6,571 bases of DNA from CAYYJM01 sp964471755. GTDB taxonomy: Bacteria > Planctomycetota > Planctomycetia > Gemmatales > Gemmataceae. The position numbers were made by a program, and so were the translations under genes. Below the pieces are notes generated by a model. It made no database searches. It had not been told where the DNA came from and saw only the letters and a list, made by a program, of their open reading frames with translations. Shown in pieces: positions 4,371-6,571 of this stretch. Within the stretch, counting starts at the first letter, position 1; the number at the start of each line of letters is the position of its first letter. Location: contig CAYYJM010000323.1 in the NCBI GenBank assembly GCA_964471755.1, positions 1-6,571 of the forward strand, written 5' to 3'.

Positions 4371-6230
4371 TCACATCAACCCCGCCAGCGGCCCACCCCG
4401 CACCGCCAGCGCCTCGATCCGCCGCACCACGTCCGGATCTTCCTCCAGTGGCGGCGCATGATGCGGCTTGATCCGCGCGTCCAGTACCAGCGGCCCGGTG
4501 CAGCCCCAGTGCTTCTCGACGATGCCGGCTCCGACGCCGAACGTGTCCGGAGCCGGGTTCGTCCGCGTGAAGACCAGCCACAGCCAGTTGTTCAGGCTCC
4601 GACCGGCGAAATCGGCGTCATCGACCACGGTGATCAGGGCGATGCCGTCGAGCCCGCCACGCGCCGCGAGATGCCGGCAGAGGTCCTCCATCGGCCGGAT
4701 CGCGTCGGCACGGTTCGTCGCATACCGCGGCCCCTGAATCGCGACGATCCCCGGCAGCACGACACGGGCCGCGCCAAACTCCGCCGGTAGCGTGAAGCCC
4801 GTCGGCAACTCGGTGGCCAGCGTCCGCCGCACTGGCCCGGCCGCGGCCCAGACGACCTTCGAGCCCTCGTTGAAGCCGCTGCCGCTGTAGTCGAGTGTGT
4901 CGATCGTCGTCCGCGTCTGGAAGTGCAGATCACGCGTCCAGTCGATCCGCGTCAGCAGGTGTCGCAGGAACGCCGGGATGTCGTGGATGTCGAGCCCTGG
5001 ATCGTCCTCGCGGGCCGTGATCAGCAGGAACTTCGCCAGCGAAAGCTGTCCCTGGCCGAGGATCGCGTTGGCGATCGTCAGCAGCTCCTGCGGCTTCCGC
5101 TCGGCCGCGTAGGGGACGTAACGCTCGCTACCGATGGCGAGCAGCAGCGGATGGACCCCGGCCGCATCGACCGCGTGGACGGCGTGGACGCCAGCCAGGA
5201 CCGTCGGGATGACCGGCCCGGTGATCTCGTGGATGATCTCGCCGAACGCCGTGTCCTCCTGCGGCGGCCGACCGACGACCGTGAACGGCCAGATCGCTCC
5301 GGGCCGGTGATAGACCGCCTCGACGTTCAGCACCGGGAAATCATGGACGAGGCTATAGTAGCCGAGATGATCGCCGAACGGCCCTTCCGGCATCTGCCGC
5401 GTCGGATCGACCGTACCGAGGATGGCGAAGTCCGCCTCGGCCGGTACCGGCATCCAGGGATGCTCCTTCGGCGACTCCGGCGACCGACACAGGGCGACGC
5501 GTCGGCCGCCGAGGGCCCCGGCGAAGGCGAGTTCCGGCAGACCCTCCGGCAGCGGCATGACGGCCGACAGCGTCAGCGCCGGCGGTCCACCGACCCAGAC
5601 CGCGACCCGGAACGGCACCCCCTTCTCGATCGCCCTCGCGTGATGGACGCCGATGCCACGATGGATCTGATAGTGCAGGCCGACCTGCCGTTCCGGGTCG
5701 TAATCGTTGCCGGACAGCTGGACGCGGTACATGCCGAGGTTCGACTGTCGCCAGCCGGGGTTGTTCACGTCCTCGGTGTAGACCTGCGGCAGCGTGACGA
5801 ACGCGCCGCCGTCCTTCGGCCAGCAGACGAGTTGCGGCAACTTCGACAGTGCGATACGGTTCTGAAGAATCGGCCCGGAGCGGACCATTCGCGGCAGAGC
5901 GTGCCAGAGCGTGAACGGCAGCGAGCGATACTTCCACGGATTCCGCCAGAACCGGCCGGGATCGACCTTCATGTCAACGAGGCAGCGAACCGCGTCGAGG
6001 GTATCGCGGAAAAGGAAACGTGTCCGTTCGATGGTGCCGAACAGGTTCGACACCATCGGAAAGAGACTGCCCTTCGGCCGGGTGAAGAGCAGGGCTGGCC
6101 CCTGCTTTCGGTAGACGCGCCGCTGGATCTCGGCCATCTCGAGATACGGATCGATCTCGGCATCGATGCGAACGAGGTGCCGGTGGCGCTCCAGGTCGGC
6201 GACGCAGGCGGCGAGAGTGCGGTAGCCCAT
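4371..6230 (-). CDS. UbiD-family prenylated-FMN-dependent decarboxylase (long form, possibly menaquinone-pathway MqnL-like)
   Basis: The product is 619 residues, longer than E. coli UbiD (497) and close to the roughly 600-residue forms annotated as menaquinone biosynthesis decarboxylases in some phyla. UbiD enzymes carry out non-oxidative (de)carboxylation of aromatic or alpha,beta-unsaturated acids with prenylated FMN made by UbiX; no ubiX is in the window. Visible motifs: GPALLFTRPKG (44-54) and NLFGT (62-66); WPKDGGAFVTLP (137-148); SNLGMYRVQLSG (163-174) with Asn164 (metal/cofactor) and Arg169 (catalytic); GLHYQIHRGIGVHH (184-197); GGPPALTLSAVMPLPEG (214-230); ELAFAGALGG (233-242) with Glu233; and PEGPFGDHLGYYS (281-293) with catalytic Glu282 and Asp287. 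The R-E-D/E set is complete, so it should be active. The start has AGGGA about 6 nt upstream. The substrate cannot be read from sequence: a 4-hydroxybenzoate-type or a futalosine-pathway (menaquinone) acid are both possible. It heads a probable two-gene unit with the WD40 gene. Confidence 0.92.
   Translation of the reverse strand: MGYRTLAACVADLERHRHLVRIDAEIDPYLEMAEIQRRVYRKQGPALLFTRPKGSLFPMVSNLFGTIERTRFLFRDTLDAVRCLVDMKVDPGRFWRNPWKYRSLPFTLWHALPRMVRSGPILQNRIALSKLPQLVCWPKDGGAFVTLPQVYTEDVNNPGWRQSNLGMYRVQLSGNDYDPERQVGLHYQIHRGIGVHHARAIEKGVPFRVAVWVGGPPALTLSAVMPLPEGLPELAFAGALGGRRVALCRSPESPKEHPWMPVPAEADFAILGTVDPTRQMPEGPFGDHLGYYSLVHDFPVLNVEAVYHRPGAIWPFTVVGRPPQEDTAFGEIIHEITGPVIPTVLAGVHAVHAVDAAGVHPLLLAIGSERYVPYAAERKPQELLTIANAILGQGQLSLAKFLLITAREDDPGLDIHDIPAFLRHLLTRIDWTRDLHFQTRTTIDTLDYSGSGFNEGSKVVWAAAGPVRRTLATELPTGFTLPAEFGAARVVLPGIVAIQGPRYATNRADAIRPMEDLCRHLAARGGLDGIALITVVDDADFAGRSLNNWLWLVFTRTNPAPDTFGVGAGIVEKHWGCTGPLVLDARIKPHHAPPLEEDPDVVRRIEALAVRGGPLAGLM
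4376..4407 (-). repeat. Resident copy B of the 32-nt repeat, within the ubiD 3' end
   Basis: This segment encodes AVRGGPLAGL (residues 609-618) of the UbiD protein, two codons from its stop. Its partner is at 3406-3437, beyond the WD40 gene. The two direct copies bracket a segment of about 970 bp that contains the entire WD40 coding sequence. See copy A for the match. Confidence 0.6.
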
Positions 6231-6254
6231 TAACGATCCCTGACGAGCGGTGCG

Positions 6255-6272
6255 GTGTCAGCCCAGTGTCAA
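6255..6272 (-). promoter_or_regulatory. Tandem GTGTCA repeats with 11-bp period and a TTGACA hexamer upstream of ubiD
   Basis: GTGTCA occurs at 6255-6260 and 6266-6271, exactly 11 bp apart, one helical turn. On the minus strand the distal copy overlaps TTGACA (6267-6272), a perfect -35 hexamer, but the position 17 nt downstream (6244-6249) is a poor -10. Helically phased direct repeats are typical of OmpR/PhoB-type response-regulator sites. The half-site resembles the core of the PhoB box (CTGTCAT), though the flanking A/T-rich part is absent. Function is inferred. Confidence 0.3.
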
Positions 6273-6485
6273 TCACATGGCCGGTACGGACAGGCCGGCA
6301 CCGCCGCGCAGCCAGGAACCATTCTACGACTGGCGTCGCCGACTGCCAGTTCTCCTCCGCCGGCCGTCGCCACCGTGTCGCTCGCTCGGGGAGAAGGCGC
6401 TTGCTCGCCAGTGGAATCACCCGGCCGGCCTGTCGGCGCTGGACGCCCTCTGGCCTCGACCGCGAAACGTCGGGTAGCTGGCAAT

Positions 6486-6571
6486 GTAGGGTGGGCGGGA
6501 GCGCCGCCGCCGCCCGATCCGCTTCTTGATCCGGAACAGCGCAGGCCCACCGATGCTCCGACGGGAGCGCA
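6486..6571. repeat. Repeat-like GC-rich element at the right edge
   Basis: GTAGGGTGGGCGGGAGC at the left and AGGCCCACCGAT at the right contain the 7-bp inverted pair GGTGGGC (6490-6496) and GCCCACC (6545-6551). A 9-bp direct repeat, CGGGAGCGC, lies at 6496-6504 and 6562-6570. Dispersed intergenic elements built on GTAGGGTGGGC...GCCCACC are familiar from several bacterial genomes, from memory. Whether this is one needs a genome-wide search. Confidence 0.3.

Larger units (their letters stand above)
6231..6571. other. Upstream region of ubiD; no supported gene
   Basis: The 341 nt hold no reading frame that looks coding. The longest candidates (minus 6269-6550, plus 6266-6529) give Arg/Gly/Pro/Ala-rich low-complexity products with no recognisable motif. 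The part nearest ubiD (6231-6272) carries regulatory-looking repeats; 6329-6350 has a small hairpin (ACTGGC with GCCAGT, 10-nt loop); the right end is repeat-like. A gene starting outside the window cannot be excluded. Confidence 0.6.

Noticed and set aside
4923..6233. Plus-strand open frame of 436 codons opposite ubiD
   Set aside because: It is wholly antisense to a gene with intact conserved motifs. Its product is dominated by Arg, Asp and Gln with no fold, as expected for the mirror frame of GC-rich codons.
6269..6550. Minus-strand 93-codon frame starting at a GTG with GGAG nearby
   Set aside because: The product is low-complexity Gly/Pro/Arg/Ala with no motif, and it ends over the phased repeats upstream of ubiD. 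It is not convincing as a gene.

Overview
The window is high-GC bacterial DNA, most likely from a planctomycete and plausibly from the Gemmata group. The main evidence is a DUF1559 (SBP_bac_10-type) pseudopilin-like protein with a prepilin N-terminus and a C-terminal H-X9-DG motif, followed by a small lipoprotein of the 'VSGTVTFNGQPVPAGKV' type. This pair is a planctomycete hallmark. A free-standing WD40 propeller and a long-form (619-residue) UbiD decarboxylase fit the same assignment. The assignment rests on family knowledge, not on a search.

Layout, left to right. (1) 1-1325, minus strand: DUF1559 gene (333-1325), then the lipoprotein gene (253 down to 1, running off the left edge). They are 79 nt apart, with a perfect 7-bp stem-loop between them, and probably form one operon. 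(2) 1326-1688: a 363-nt gene-free stretch. It holds the DUF1559 leader, with several inverted repeats that include bases next to its ribosome binding site, and strong stem-loops just downstream of the next gene. (3) 1689-2135, minus strand: a 148-residue secreted protein of unknown function. (4) 2136-2313: a divergent promoter region. (5) 2314-3387, plus strand: aroB, 3-dehydroquinate synthase, with all catalytic motifs intact. (6) 3388-3446: a short convergent gap containing a 32-nt near-copy of the 3' end of ubiD. (7) 3447-4334, minus strand: WD40-repeat protein. (8) 4371-6230, minus strand: UbiD-family decarboxylase, 36 nt upstream of the WD40 gene and probably co-transcribed with it. (9) 6231-6571: the upstream region of ubiD, with no supported gene, a pair of 11-bp-phased direct repeats, and a repeat-like GC-rich right end.

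How the genes fit together. AroB makes 3-dehydroquinate in the shikimate pathway. UbiD-family enzymes use prenylated FMN to decarboxylate aromatic or unsaturated acids, and the long form may act in menaquinone synthesis, which draws on chorismate. That link is thematic only, because the two genes are convergent and not in one operon. The DUF1559/lipoprotein pair is a cell-envelope module unrelated to the metabolic genes.

I found no phage, IS element, CRISPR array, defence system or RNA gene. The most notable non-routine signals are the displaced copy of the ubiD 3' end, whose four differences from the original are all synonymous, and the DUF1559 leader, which can form alternative pairings with its own ribosome-binding region.
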